From contig NC_045144.1 of the NCBI RefSeq assembly GCF_008831285.2, positions 9,029,886 through 9,093,885 on the forward strand: 64,000 bases of DNA, in the 5' to 3' direction. The notes below the pieces were generated by a model, which saw only the letters and a list, made by a program, of their open reading frames with translations, searched no databases and was not told the origin of the DNA. This document shows, in pieces, positions 46,401 to 59,300 of this stretch. This DNA is from Nymphaea colorata. Taxonomy: Eukaryota; Streptophyta; Magnoliopsida; Nymphaeales; Nymphaeaceae. A program made the translations under genes and the position numbers. Each line of letters begins with the position of its first letter. The stretch's first letter is position 1.

Positions 46401-49400
46401 GCCTCCCGTCCATCTGCACACTCTAGCCATAATGATCATTTTATATTATTCACTTAAAGCACTTCACTAGGAGAAGCACCGACCCCAACAGAGGTTACTA
46501 AGTCAGCACGAAATGCCATCAGAACCTTCTAAATTTTCAAGTATGTCACTGAGATCAAGATGAAGAGAACTCAGTGAACTTTTTGGAGAGCCTGAATCGT
46601 TTCCAACAAAATGTATGGTGTCTGAATCTTTTCCAATGGAATGGTGGTGGTCCGATGTGGCAAATTGTCTCTCACCTATCTTTGCGCTTTAGCCATAATG
46701 ACCACCCGACCTAGTCATAATACATTGTTCCCTTAAAGAACTTCATTAGGAGAAGCACCGACCCGACCCTATAGAGGTTACTGAGTTAGCACAAAATGCC
46801 ACTAGAACCTTCTGAATTTTCAAATATGCTATTGAGATCAAGATGTAGAGGACTCGGTGAAGTTTTTATGGAGCCCGACCTCAAATTTTTTCCAATAGAA
46901 TGACAGTGGTCCGACGTGGCAAATTGACTCCCGTCCATCTGCGCGCTCCAGCTATAATGACCGCCTGACATAGTCATAATACATTGTTCACTTAAAGCAC
47001 TTAATTAGCAGAAGCACCGATCCCGATAGAGGTCAAGATGTAGATGACTCGATCAAGTTTTTAGGGAGCTCGGACACTTTCCAAAAGAATGTTGGGAGTC
47101 CAGATCTTTTCCAACAGAATGATGGTGGTCCGACGTGGTAAATTGGCTCTCGTCCATCTGCGCTCCAGACATAACGACCACCTGACATAGTCATAATTCA
47201 TTGTTTACTTAAAGTACTTCACTATGAGAAGCACCTGACCCCGACAGAGGTTACTGAGTTAGCACGAAATGCCACCAAAACATTCTGAATTTTCAAATAT
47301 GCCATTGAGATCAAGATGTATAGGACGCGATGAACTTTTTAGGGAGCCCAGATCATTTCCAACAGAATGTAGGGACCCTGGATCTTTTTCAACAGAATGA
47401 CGAATGTCCGACGTGGCAAATTGGCTTCCGTCCATCTACATGCTCCAGCCATAATCACCACCTGACATAGTAATGATACATTGTTCACTTAAAGCACTTC
47501 ACTAAGAGAATGACAGACCACGATTTAGGTTACTGAGTTAGCACGAAATGTCACCAGAACCATCTAAATTTTCAAATATGCCACTGAGATCAGATGTAGA
47601 GGACTCGGTAAAGTTTTTTTGTAGCCTGGATCTTTCCAACATAATATAGAGAGTTTGGATCTTTTTCAACATAATGATGGTCCGACGTGACAAATTGGCA
47701 CCCGTCCATCTGCGCGCTGCAGTCAAAATGACCACCTGACATAGTCATAATGCATTGTTCACTTAAAGCACTTCACTAGGAGAAGCACCGACCCCGACAG
47801 AGGTTATTGAGTTAACACAAAATGTCACCAAAACCATTCGAATTTTCAAATATGCCATAGAAATCGAGATGTAGAGGACTCGGTGAAGTTTTAGGGAGCC
47901 CCGATTGTTCCCAACAGAATGTAGGGAGTCCGAATCTTTTCCAACAGAATGACGGTGATCTGACATGGCAAATTGGCTCCTGTCCAACTAGATACTTTGG
48001 ACATAATAACCACCTGACATTGTCAAAATACATTGTTCACTTAAAGCACTTCACTAGGAAAAGCATCGACCCTGACAGGGGTTACTGAGTTGGCACGAAA
48101 TGCCATCGAATACTCAAATATGCCACTAAGATCAAGATGTAGAGGACTCGGTGAAGTTTTTCGGGAGCCTAGATCCTTTCCAACGGAATGTAAGGACTCT
48201 GGATCTTTTCCAACATAATGATGGTGGTCAGACGTGGCAGATTATCTCCCGCCCATCTGCGCGCTCCAGCCATAATGACCACCTCACATAGTCATAATGA
48301 CATTGTTCACTTAAAGTACTTCACTGTAGAAAAACCCACATCGACAGAGGTTACTGAGTTAGCACGGAATGCCACCAGAACCTTCCGAATTTTTAAATAT
48401 GCAAATGAGATCAAGATGTAGAGGACTCGGTGAAGTTTTTAAAAAGCTCGGGTCGTTTCCAACAAAATATAGGGAGCTTGAATCTTTTCCAATAGAATGA
48501 TGGTGTTTTGACAAGACAAATTGGCTCTTGTACATCTGCAAGCTACAGACATAATGGTCAACTAACATGGTCATAATACATTGTTCACTTAAAGCACTTC
48601 ACTTGGAGAAGCACCGACCTAGACAGAGGTTGCTGAGTTAGCATGAAATGCCTCCAGAACTTTCTGAATTATCAAATATGCCACTAAGATATAAATATAG
48701 AGGATTCAGTGAAGTTCGTAGGGAGCCCGGATCTTTTCCAAGTGCATGACGGCGGTTCAACGTTTCAAATTGGCTCCTATCCATTTACGCACTCTAATCA
48801 TAATGACCACTTGATATAGTCATAATACTTTATTCACTTAAATCACTTCACTAGGAGAAACACCGACCTCGACAAAGGTTACCGAGTTAGCACGAAATGT
48901 CACAAGAACCTTCCAAATTTTCAAATATGCCACTGAGATCAAAATGTAGAGGACTCGATGAAGTTTTTAGGGAGCCCGAATTGTTTCTAACAGAATGTAG
49001 GGAGCCCGGATCTTTTCCAATGGAATGACGGTGGTCCGTCGTGGCAAACTGGCTCTCTTCCATCTGCGCGCTGCAGCCATAATGACTACCTGACAAAGTC
49101 ATAATACATTGATCACTTAAAGCACTTCACTAAGAGAAGCACCGACCCCGACAGAGGTTACTAAGTCAGCACAAAATGTCACCAGAAACTTTCGAATTTT
49201 CAAATATGTCACTGAGATCAAGATACAGAGGACACGATGAAGTTTTTAGGGAGCCCAGATCTTTTCCAAGTGGAATGATGGTGGTCTTACATGGCGAATT
49301 GGTTCCTGTCCATTTGTGTGCTCAGCCTTAATGACCACCTGACATAGTCATAATACATTGTTCACTTAAAACACTTTACTATGAAAAGACAGACCCTGAC

Positions 49401-51973
49401 AGAGGTTGATGAGTTAGCACGAAATGCAATCAGAACCTTTCGAATTTTCAAATAAGCCACTCAGATCAAGATGTAGAGGACTTAGTGAAGTTTTTTAGGA
49501 GTCTGGATCGTTTCCAACAGAATGCACGGAACTTGGATCTTTTCTAACAGAATGATGATGATCGAATGTGGTCAATTGACTCACATCCATTTGTGCACTC
49601 CAGCGATAATGACCACCTGACATAGTCATAATGACATTGTTTACTTAAAGCACGTCACTAGGAGAAGCGCCGACCCCGACAGAGGTTACTAGGACAGCGC
49701 AAAATGCAACCAGAACCTTTTGAATTTTTAAATATGAAAGAGATCAAGATGTAGAAGACTCAGTGAAGTTTTTAGGGAGCCCATATCATTTCCAACAGAC
49801 GTAGGCAGCCCAGTTTTTTACAAAGGAATGACGATGGTTCGACGTGGCAAATTGGCACTCATCCATCCGTGTGCTCTAGTCATAATGACCACCTGACATA
49901 GTCATAATACATTATTCACTTAAAGCATTTCACTAGGAGAAGGGCCAACCGCAACAGAGGTTACTGAGTCAGCACGAAATGCCACCAGAACCTTCTGAAT
50001 TTTCAAGTAAGCCACTGATATCAAGATATAGAGGTCTCGCTGAAGTTTTTGGGGCGGTGCCCAGATCTTTTCCAACAGAATGGTGGTGGTCAGATGTGGC
50101 AAATTGGCTCCCGTCCATCTACGCGCTCCAGCTATAATGATCACCAGACATAGTCATAATACATTGTTCACTTAAAGCACTTCACTAGGAGAAGTATCGA
50201 CCCCGACAGAAGTTACTGAGTTAGCACGAATTGTCACCAGAACCTTCTGAATTTTCAAATATGCCACTGAGATCAAGATGTAGAAGACTCGATGAAGTTT
50301 TTAGGGAGCCCGGATCGTTTCCAATAGAATGTAGGGAACTTGGATCTTTTCCAACAAAATGACAGTGGTCCGACGTGGCAAATTAACTTCCGTCCATCTG
50401 CACGCTCCAGTCATCATGACCACTTGACATAGTCATAATACATTGTTCACTTAAAGTACTTCACTAGGAGAAGTTCCGATCTCGACAAAGGTTACTGAGT
50501 CAGCACGAAATGCCACCAGAACCTTCTGAATTTTCAAATATGCCCCTGAGATCAAACTATAGAAGACATGGTGAAGTTTTTAGGGAGTCTGGATCGTTTC
50601 CAACAGAATATGGGTAGTCTGGATCTTTTCCAATTGAATGACGGCGGTTCGACGTGACAAATTGATACATGTCCATGTACGCACTATAGTCATAATGACC
50701 ACTTGACATAGTCATACTAATTATTCAATTAAAGCACTTCACTAGGAGAAGTACCGACCTCAATAGAGGTTCCTTTGTTAGCACGAAATGCCACCATAAC
50801 CTTTTGAATTTTCAAATATGCCACTGAGATCAACATGTAGAGGACTCAATGAAGTTTTTGGAGAGCCCGGGTCGTTTCCTATAGAATGTAGGGAGCTCAG
50901 ATCTTTTCTAATGGAATGATGGTTGTTCGGCGTGGCAAATTGCCTCTCGTTCATCTGCGCGCTCCAGCTATAACTACCACCTGACATAGTCATAATACAT
51001 TGTTCACTTAAATCACTTTACTATGAGAAGTACCGACCTCGACAGAGGTTACTGAATTAGCACGAAAAACCACCAGAACCTTTCAAATTTTCAAATATGC
51101 TATTGAGATCAAGATGTGCATGACTCAGTGAAGTTTTTAGGGAGTCTAGATCATTTCCAACAGAATGTGGGGAGCCTGAATCTTTTCCAACAGAATGACG
51201 GTGGTCCAACGTGGCAAATTGGCTCAAGTCCATCTGTGCGCTCCAACCATAACGACTACCTGACATGGTCATAATACATTGTTCACTTAAAGCACTTCAC
51301 TAGGAGAAGGTCCGACCCCGACAAAGGTTATTGAGTCAGCACGAAATGCCACCAAAACCTTTCGAATTTTCAAATATGCCCCTAAGATCAAACTGTAGAG
51401 GACTTGGTTATGTTTTTGGGGAGCCCTAATTGTTTCCAACAGAATGTAGGGAGCTCGAATCTTTTCCATTGAAATGACAGTCGTTCGATGTGGCAAATTG
51501 GCCCCCATCCATATGCACGCTCCAGCCGTAATGACCACATGATATAGTCATAATATGTTATTCACTTAAAGCGCTTTACTAGGAGAAGCACCAACCCTGA
51601 TAGAGGTTATTTAGTTTGCACAGAATGCCACCAGAACCTTTTGAATTTTCAAATATGCCACTGAGATCATGATGTAGAGGACTAGGTGAAGGTTTTAGGG
51701 AGTTCAGATCGTTTACAACACAATGTAGGGGGCCCGAATCTTTTCCAACAGAATGACGGTGGCCCGACGTGGCAAATTGGCTCCCGTCTATCTGCACATT
51801 TCAGCCATAATGATCATATGAAATAGCCATAATGACGTTGTTCACTTGAAGCACTTAACTTGGAGAAGCGCCAATCTCGACAAAGGTTACTGGGTCAGCA
51901 TGATATGCCACCAGAACCTTCTGAATTTTAAAATATGCCATTGAAGTCAAGATGTAGAGAAGTCGGTGAAGTA
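43436..51973. repeat. Satellite array, 32 monomers, modal unit 279 bp
   Basis: Using the word GACGTGGCAAATTGG as a landmark, 31 copies (some mutated) occur between 43471 and 51767, and a 32nd monomer near 43742 has lost that segment. Spacing is 277-280 bp for about 18 intervals. Shorter intervals (213, 219, 230, 241, 248-251, 259 bp) are internal deletions. Each full monomer contains the order ...TCATAATACATTGTTCACTT..., CCGACAGAGGTTACTGAG, GAATTTTCAAATATGCCACT, GTGAAGTTTTTAGGGAGCCC and two 30 bp sub-repeats. Monomers differ by many point changes, so the array has not been homogenised recently. Short minus-strand frames of about 71 codons recur but look fortuitous. A centromeric role cannot be judged from one short array. 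Confidence 0.93.
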
Positions 51974-54110
51974 TTCAAACCAAGGTTTGACGGAAAAGGT
52001 CTTCTAACCGACTTCAAAAACGAACTGACTCAGATCGAGTCCGATAGTTGCAAGAATGAAGGATCAATTTGACGAGTCGAAACAAAGAGGAGGGAATGAT
52101 GTTTAATTTGGATCTACTGTTTAACCGATTTGTGGCACAGTTGAGTCGGCCTTAATCAAACCTAGACTTGGACTCGGATTTTTGAAAATGAACATTTAAA
52201 ATGGAACCTAGATCCAATTGGTATAAGATCTGAATCTTACTCTGAGGTCGGTCAGATCCTTATAAAATCTCAGATTTGGTTTCGGATTCGACCACCCAAA
52301 CTGCCAACTAGGTTTTGGGTCATGCATTTCTTATGCTTGCGCATTTCACAAAAACTCTTATGTCATGAAGATGTTGAGAGACATGTGACACATGAAGACT
52401 TCAAATTACAGAATCTAGTAACCTTTTTTCTGGAGTTTTTCTTCTTTTTAGTGAACATAACACGAGTGGCATGACCATTCAGTGGCATGATCATTTTGCA
52501 TTTGATTTCTCACGTTTGTTAGATTGGAAGGAATCTCAAATCCATGATACCTGTAATCCATGATAACTGAAATCCTTAGTTGTATCAAACTACTACACTT
52601 TAGCATCTACTCCTAACGTGGATTTCAAATCCACACTTTAATGTAGAAAACATGGATCTGAAATCGGATGTTGTGTGAGAGAGAGAGAGGAGTTGGGCTT
52701 GGCCATCACAGATCTCAAAAATCGGATATTGGGAGGGGGGGAGAGGAGGCAGACTTGACCATCGCGGATCTTAGATCCTCAGTGATCTGAGATCACTGCA
52801 GATTTGAGATCCATGGTAATTGCAATTTTGTTCTTTGTAAAACATATTCAAACCCTAAATATATTTATTTACGTTAAGATAGAATCATGTCAAAGTATAT
52901 ATTCGAAGCCGTGTGGATCCGTCTCATATGCATGAATTAATCGTTTGGCCTATCAATCGCATTACATTCATACTCACACAAACACTTGTCTGTTCATATG
53001 TTTGTGTTTTGGAATGCTTGTTTTCACTCGATCGAACATGGGAAGTCAGAACTGTGAAAGCTTCATCGAATCTAAGATATGTTGTTTATTCATATTATTA
53101 GGTTATTAACTTAGAAGAATTCATATACCCTGGCATTGTTAAAGACGTAAAGAAACTTCAGAAAAAGAAAATACCAATTACGGATGAATTAGAAAAACTA
53201 AGCACTTTTGTCATGGAAAGTACGAGCCCATGAGTGTCATCCGGAGCTTACATCACTCACTTATTACAAAGGTACTAGAAAAAAAGGAAAACAAAACGTA
53301 ATAAAAAAGAAGCACATCTCTCTTGTGCCTTCTAATTCTAGTTATGGAACATTAACTACAAGCCACAAATGTGACAGTAAAAAATAAATGGATTCACAAT
53401 ATCAAAGCTGATGTAAAAGAACATGAAAATCAGATACATACGAAAGCGGAGTTCTGTAAGGTTTTTGAAATTAATTAAGGATCTTAACTTTCTCGGCTCA
53501 CAAAATATAATTTAGGCATCATATATAATTTTCAGAATTTTTTTTTCTACATTTGTGAAATTAAAAGAAACTCGAACACTAGGAGACATACTTAGGATGC
53601 ATATGCAGGCACGTCTACTCTCAAAGAATCAAATATTTTACTATACTAAAAGGATTTGAAATTCATCCCTTCACCTCCCTTCAAATATTTTTGAAATTAA
53701 ATATATGTCCTAACCTGTCATTCTATTACCTAGTCTTTTTCCTAACATTGTGTCGATTGTAAGGCTCGTCCTCATGGGAAAAGGGCAATTCCTTTTCCTC
53801 CTGGCGGCATGTTTTGTTTGTTTCTCTTTTCTCTCTCTCTCTCTCTCTCTCTCTCATGTTTCCATATTACTATTTGGCAGATATGAAAAACTAGAAACAC
53901 AGTTGTTCATGAAGGAAGCACCCTCTTAGTCCTAAAAGAAAAAGTTACTATGCTGATTTGATTTGGAAAGATATGATGGACATCTGCAGTGGTGCAAACT
54001 GGATGAAGGATGACAACAAATGGTTTGGCTGGCCTTCTTTTGAAGGTACAGCTGCCATTTTGCAGTTGATTAGAGAGCGCAAAGGTGGAGGAGTCTAGAG
54101 AATTACATTT
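51974..54110. other. Intergenic after the satellite
   Basis: 52540-52830 contains several GGATCTGAGATC / TTTGAGATCCATGG-type inverted words, similar to those at 60680-60815, which suggests a decayed MITE family. There is a TC run at 53829-53855. No gene is recognised. Confidence 0.5.
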
Positions 54111-54935
54111 TGTTGTAAAATCTGGAACGCAAGTGGTGAAAAATTCCAAGCATAATGCTAGTTGGAATGCAGAGGAGTTTCTGCTTTTCATTTGTATGAG
54201 ACTTCCTAATGCAATTATTTCAATAGGCATCACCAGTGGGCTTTACAAGTGGTGAATGAAAATCAGATGCTAAATGCTTTAAAAAATGTGGCTAATGCAC
54301 CGTTTGTGACTGTTTTTTTATGACAGAAAATAATAAAACTTCATCCAAGAATTAAAGGAAGATATATATATATATATATATCATAACTTGAAAAATAAAT
54401 GTTTCTGGGTGATTCATAATTGCTTCAGCTGGTTAGTGACTTTTAACAATTTCAAAATATTCTAACGAAAATACCAAAAGTACCATATGAGAAAATCTGG
54501 TCGCTTGTTAACCATTGGTTTCTTCTTTTTCTTTTGAAAAAATGCTCTTTTTTTGTAAAATCTGGAACACAATGGGTGAAAATTTCCAAGCATAATGCGA
54601 GTTGGAGTGCATAGAAGTTTTCTGCTTTTCATTTGTACGAGACTTCCTCATGCAATTAATTCAATTGGCATCATCAGTGGGCTTCACAAGTGGTGAATGA
54701 AAATAAGATGCTAAAACTTTAAAAAATGTGGTTAATGCACCGTTTGTGACTGCTTTTTATGACAGAAAATAATAAAACTTCATTCAAGAATTAAAGGAAC
54801 CTATATATATAAATATATATCATAGCTTAAAAGTAAATGTTTCTGGGTGATTCATAATTGCTTCAGCTGGTTAATGGCTTTTAACAATTTCAAAATATTC
54901 TAACGAAAATATCAAAAGTACCATAGATGAAAATA
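54111..54935. repeat. Tandem duplication of about 385 bp, offset 440 bp
   Basis: 54113-54497 and 54554-54935 match along most of their length. Shared words include GTAAAATCTGGAAC, CCAAGCATAATGC, GCACCGTTTGTGACTG and TTTCTGGGTGATTCATAATT. About 55 bp of unrelated sequence separates them, and a variable TA run lies inside each. The left copy has a short open stretch ending at a stop, but I cannot name a protein. It may derive from the 3' end of a gene. Confidence 0.8.
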
Positions 54936-57900
54936 TGAGCTCTTGTTTTTCCTCTTTTTCTTTTGAAAAAATTGCTTGCCTTTCGGTATTGCACTTTAAA
55001 AAGAATCTTCTAACTTGCGACTCAACCGGAGTGGGGACTAGAGGGCTATAAATTTTACAAAATTAACTTTTATAGATGGTAACTTTTTAAAAGTCACCTT
55101 GTCATCCCTTCAAAATGTGTGGTTTTAATATGTACACTTAGATGTCCTTATAAGATAACAAATGGACCCCTTTTTAAAAAAGGTAGACTTGAAAAATAAA
55201 AATTATTTTTTTATATTAAGTTGAAAATATTTTTTTTAGCATGTAAAAAAGGCCGAGCATGTTATATGTGTCATGGTAGCAAAAATACGCCCACCAATTA
55301 CATGGAAAACCCCTTTATGTTAACACATTTTTTTACCTTATAAACTTACCAAAACACCCCTCTAACAAAATGTGGGAAAATGCCATGTCATATCAGAATG
55401 AGATAACATGAAAAGTGCCTTCTGCATAAGGCAATGTCATGAACATTGCCGTTTCTCTCTTTTAAAGTAGTGTTTGATTGTTTTAGATTTCATTGCATTA
55501 TTAAAAAATATTTTTTTGGAAGATCCTCAGTAGAAAACCATGGATTTAAAATTGGATGGAGGTCCGACTTTAAATCCATAAATATGAGATTTTAGTAAAT
55601 TTAGTTTGCTGCTATGAAACAAACACACTCTTAATATCTTAGTATACTGAAGTTAATTTTTATTATTAAGGAGGGGCTCCGTGAAAATACGAGAAGTTTT
55701 ATAACAATTGGGGCGACGTACCACCTCGATTGATGTTGACATATCTGCGAGAGAACATTCACCTCTCTGGGATTTCGTTGACACTTTTTTAATGACCAAA
55801 TTGTACCTTGAAGTGTGGGGACGAAGATGAATATAGTAACGGGTTTCATTTAAAGTTCCTTTAACTTGTTTTGAAGTAGACGGAGGACTTTTTTGTCCTA
55901 GTGTGATCAAGAAATCCCACGGCTCTTTCGCACGTTTTGTCATCTTGTGTGAAGCAGTTGGATATTTTATATTTGTATTCTTCTATGGCCATCAACACTT
56001 TCTTCGTCTTTACCAAAATAAAAGAAATTTCTAATTTAAAGCTTTTTGTTTATTATAATTCAAATGCAACTCTAACTTTTTTTTTTCTAAACTTTCAACC
56101 ATAAAATCCGCAAAATCTTTCATCAGCAGAAGTATTTCATTCTACTGTTTTCCTATCGTTCAGATGAAAACTGAAGCCTCCCCGCTCAACTCTTCATCCT
56201 TCTATCATATATGACCTGCTTTCCGTATTTTAGGGATGTCATTCTTACCATGTTTCAACTTGCATTTCAAATGACTTTTTTTTACAAAGCACAAAATTGA
56301 TGTCCAAAAGATTCAAAAAGAAAATTGACTGTCTAACAATCGCATTCCAACTGTTCACCTAACCTCCTAAAGATTTTGGCCGTCAACATGAATTATGCCT
56401 TCTAAAAGTAAAAACTGAAAAGGGTTTTTATTGACATCATTGTCGTTTCCTTGGTCATAATTCACATTTTGACTAATGTTAAGCATTAGTAAGAAGACTG
56501 GAATAGTGTATCTACGTTTATTTAAATGAAAGAGCTTTTCTTTTCCTAAAATGGCTTGGGCGCGCTGCTTCTCGTTTAAAACTCGGTCCGACAGCTTTAT
56601 AAATGTTTGTTTGTCCATTCTTATCTATCAGCCAACAAATTTTAGACCCAAAACGGCTCGAGGGTTAGGTGAAGTGGGTATAGGATCCCTTTATTGATTG
56701 ATGTGTAATGCTGGATTAAAATGTTTCCTTTATCGTATCTCATTATTTATTGAACATTCATGTTATCCATTCCAAGGTTAAACAAGAAAAGTCAACACCT
56801 ATGTCACCATAATGCGGGGTGCGGGTGTTGGAATGACACATTTCAACGGTGTGGTAAATGTATTTTATTATTATTATTATTTTTAATTTATTATATATAT
56901 AACAAATAAGCATATTATTACAATTTAGTTATTAATGTATACAACATACTTGAATAATTGCATTACATAGAAAAATATCAAAACAACATATATTATATAA
57001 GTAATTTAGGAATATAACATTCTAACTGGGCTCGGGTGTGAGTCAGAGCCGCACCCTTGTCCAGTGCGCACCCGACTTGATGCGAACTCCAGTGCGACAG
57101 TAAAATAGAAGAGTCTGGTGACTTAGGTTAACACCATATTTGAGTTCGACTTTTAAAAAACTGTAATATGATGCACTGATTTGCAAAATATATGAATCTA
57201 GCATATATATATATATATATATATACTTATTTATTTATTTGAATGATTGGTAGATACCAAACCAATAAATCAACAACAAAAACCAGACCCTTTAAATATA
57301 ACATTTAAAATGTTTGACTTACAATCTAACCTTACCAACATGATTTTAATGGTAGGTTGATGCAAAATATATATTAAGTTTATCATTTTTTAGATTTTGA
57401 TAGCATTTTTATAATAAACAAAAGTGAATGGCTCTGGTAGCATTAATATTTTGATAATAGAAAAATCAACAAATTTCATAAACAATAACTTGATTCAAAT
57501 CATGTTTTATATCAAAATAACTTTTATAAATATATTAAGATGTATATATATATATATATATATAATTGATCTTTTAATTTGAATGTCATTTTTCCAATCG
57601 AAATCGGAACTGATTGTTTAATTGGATGATAATTTTTTTTTGGATATCGAACTGTTTTGAAGCAATGTTTTGTCCAAATCCATGAAATTCCTACCCGCAT
57701 ACCAAAAAAAATTATTTGAGGTGCCCATTAACGTTTTTCATAAAATTTTAAAGTAGCTATTCATATTTTTGCAATTTTAAATCAGACACAAAAGTCTCTC
57801 ACCTCCCCGCCCCCCCCCCCCAATCAATATAACTTTAAAACTGAAAAAAGAATGTTAGGTGGCCCGGGCCCCGAATTCAGCATTTGGCTCCGCCACTTCC

Positions 57901-59030
57901 TTTCTGGTGAAACTTCATTAGGCAAGCCAAGGTTTGGTGTATTTGCTCAACGGGGGACGACTTTTATAAACAGACATTTTCTGGTTTTTTCTATGTGGGG
58001 GTGATGAAGGGTAACTTTGTTTCTTTGACGTTTTCCTTGTGTGTTTGCAAGGAGAAAGGTTAAACACGTGGACAAGTAAATCAGTCTAACAGCTGCCTCG
58101 TGTGGTCCCTCAGGGAGATAAAAAAGCACCAGAAAATCGGTTAAAAAGTCGATTTTTAGGAGAGTGAATGAGAGAGACTTGTCTATGCGGGCAAAATCTT
58201 GTGTTTGTATGTTCTCACTGTTTCTCTTAACGCTAGAAACATGGATAAACATATCTTAGGGTAAAAGAAATCTTTATAACCAAACATTCTGTTAAAGTTT
58301 GGGAAAAGTACAATTGACTGATATAGATTGTTGTGGGATTAGGAAAATTTCATTTTAGTGCCGAACAAGAGGGTTGAAGCTTTCACCCTTCCCCCCATCT
58401 TCTCAGTAGATATCAGGTTTGCTTTTGGTGTTTTAGGGCGATACCCTTGTTATAGTTCAACCTTGTTGACACTCCAAAAATTCAAACCCAGTTTCCACCG
58501 TCACCCAAATACGCCACAAAATATTTTTCCTTTGTTTTATGTCACTCTCATGGGATAGTGTTTGAATGTTTGGTTGGTTTCCTTGTAGAGATCATTTTTA
58601 GAAAATGTCATCAACGGCGGGTATGGCAAAGGTGTTTTGGTTTATCCTGAACTAAATATTTCAAAAAGAAAAGACATTATAGATTTTCTTTTTTCTTGTG
58701 TTTGAATCAAGTTAATATTTGAAGTGTGGCTTCCTCAATTGATTATAATAGAAAAATATACTGGTTTATAATACAATAAGACGTCATGTATATGAGCTAA
58801 CTTTTGTTTTATGGAATCCCAATAAAAAAATGTAACCCATTCAGCTTACCTTTTTTTTGGCAACTAAGCCGACAGAATGAGAAATCTATTGACAAAAGAG
58901 CAAGGGAGAGAGAGCCGACAAAATAAAAATTCATTGACAAAATTTAGTGACCACTAGTCACTAAGAAGACAAAAAGTAAGCAAGAAACCAAATAAAACAA
59001 AGCAAACAAAGTGGCCACAAAACTTAGAGA
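54936..59030. other. Intergenic, no gene recognised
   Basis: TA runs lie at 57204-57225 and 57542-57564, and a C12 homopolymer lies near 57810. The minus-strand frame at 55653-55943 (96 codons) and those at 56367-56618 and 57947-58252 show no known domain. 56119-56260 belongs to a dispersed repeat also seen near 19449 and 25055. Confidence 0.5.
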
Positions 59031-59033
59031 AAA

Positions 59034-59113
<80 letters not shown>
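59034..59113. repeat. Compound microsatellite (CA)n(TA)n(GA)n
   Basis: CA repeats at 59034-59048, TA at 59049-59092 and GA at 59093-59113, without interruption between blocks. Confidence 0.95.
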
Positions 59114-59300
59114 TGAATGAAAAGCTAATTTGTAGAGAGAGAGAGTGTGAATGAAAAGCTAATTTGTAGTGGAACTAGAGAGAAAGAGAGAGACTTACAA
59201 CTGGTTTTAAGTCTGTGTTAGGTGAAATCCACTGTTGAAGCAAACAGGGGATTTAGCAACTCCAGATTTGAGATCTGCATTAAGTTATAGAAACTGTGGG

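Noticed and set aside
43436-51973. CRISPR-like array
   Set aside because: The 279 bp units are contiguous and whole-unit similar, with no short repeat/unique spacer pattern, in a plant nuclear context.
52680-52830. Short inverted words around GGATCTGAGATC as a defined MITE
   Set aside because: They resemble 60680-60815, but I could not fix ends or a target duplication, so I noted them only in the gap entries.
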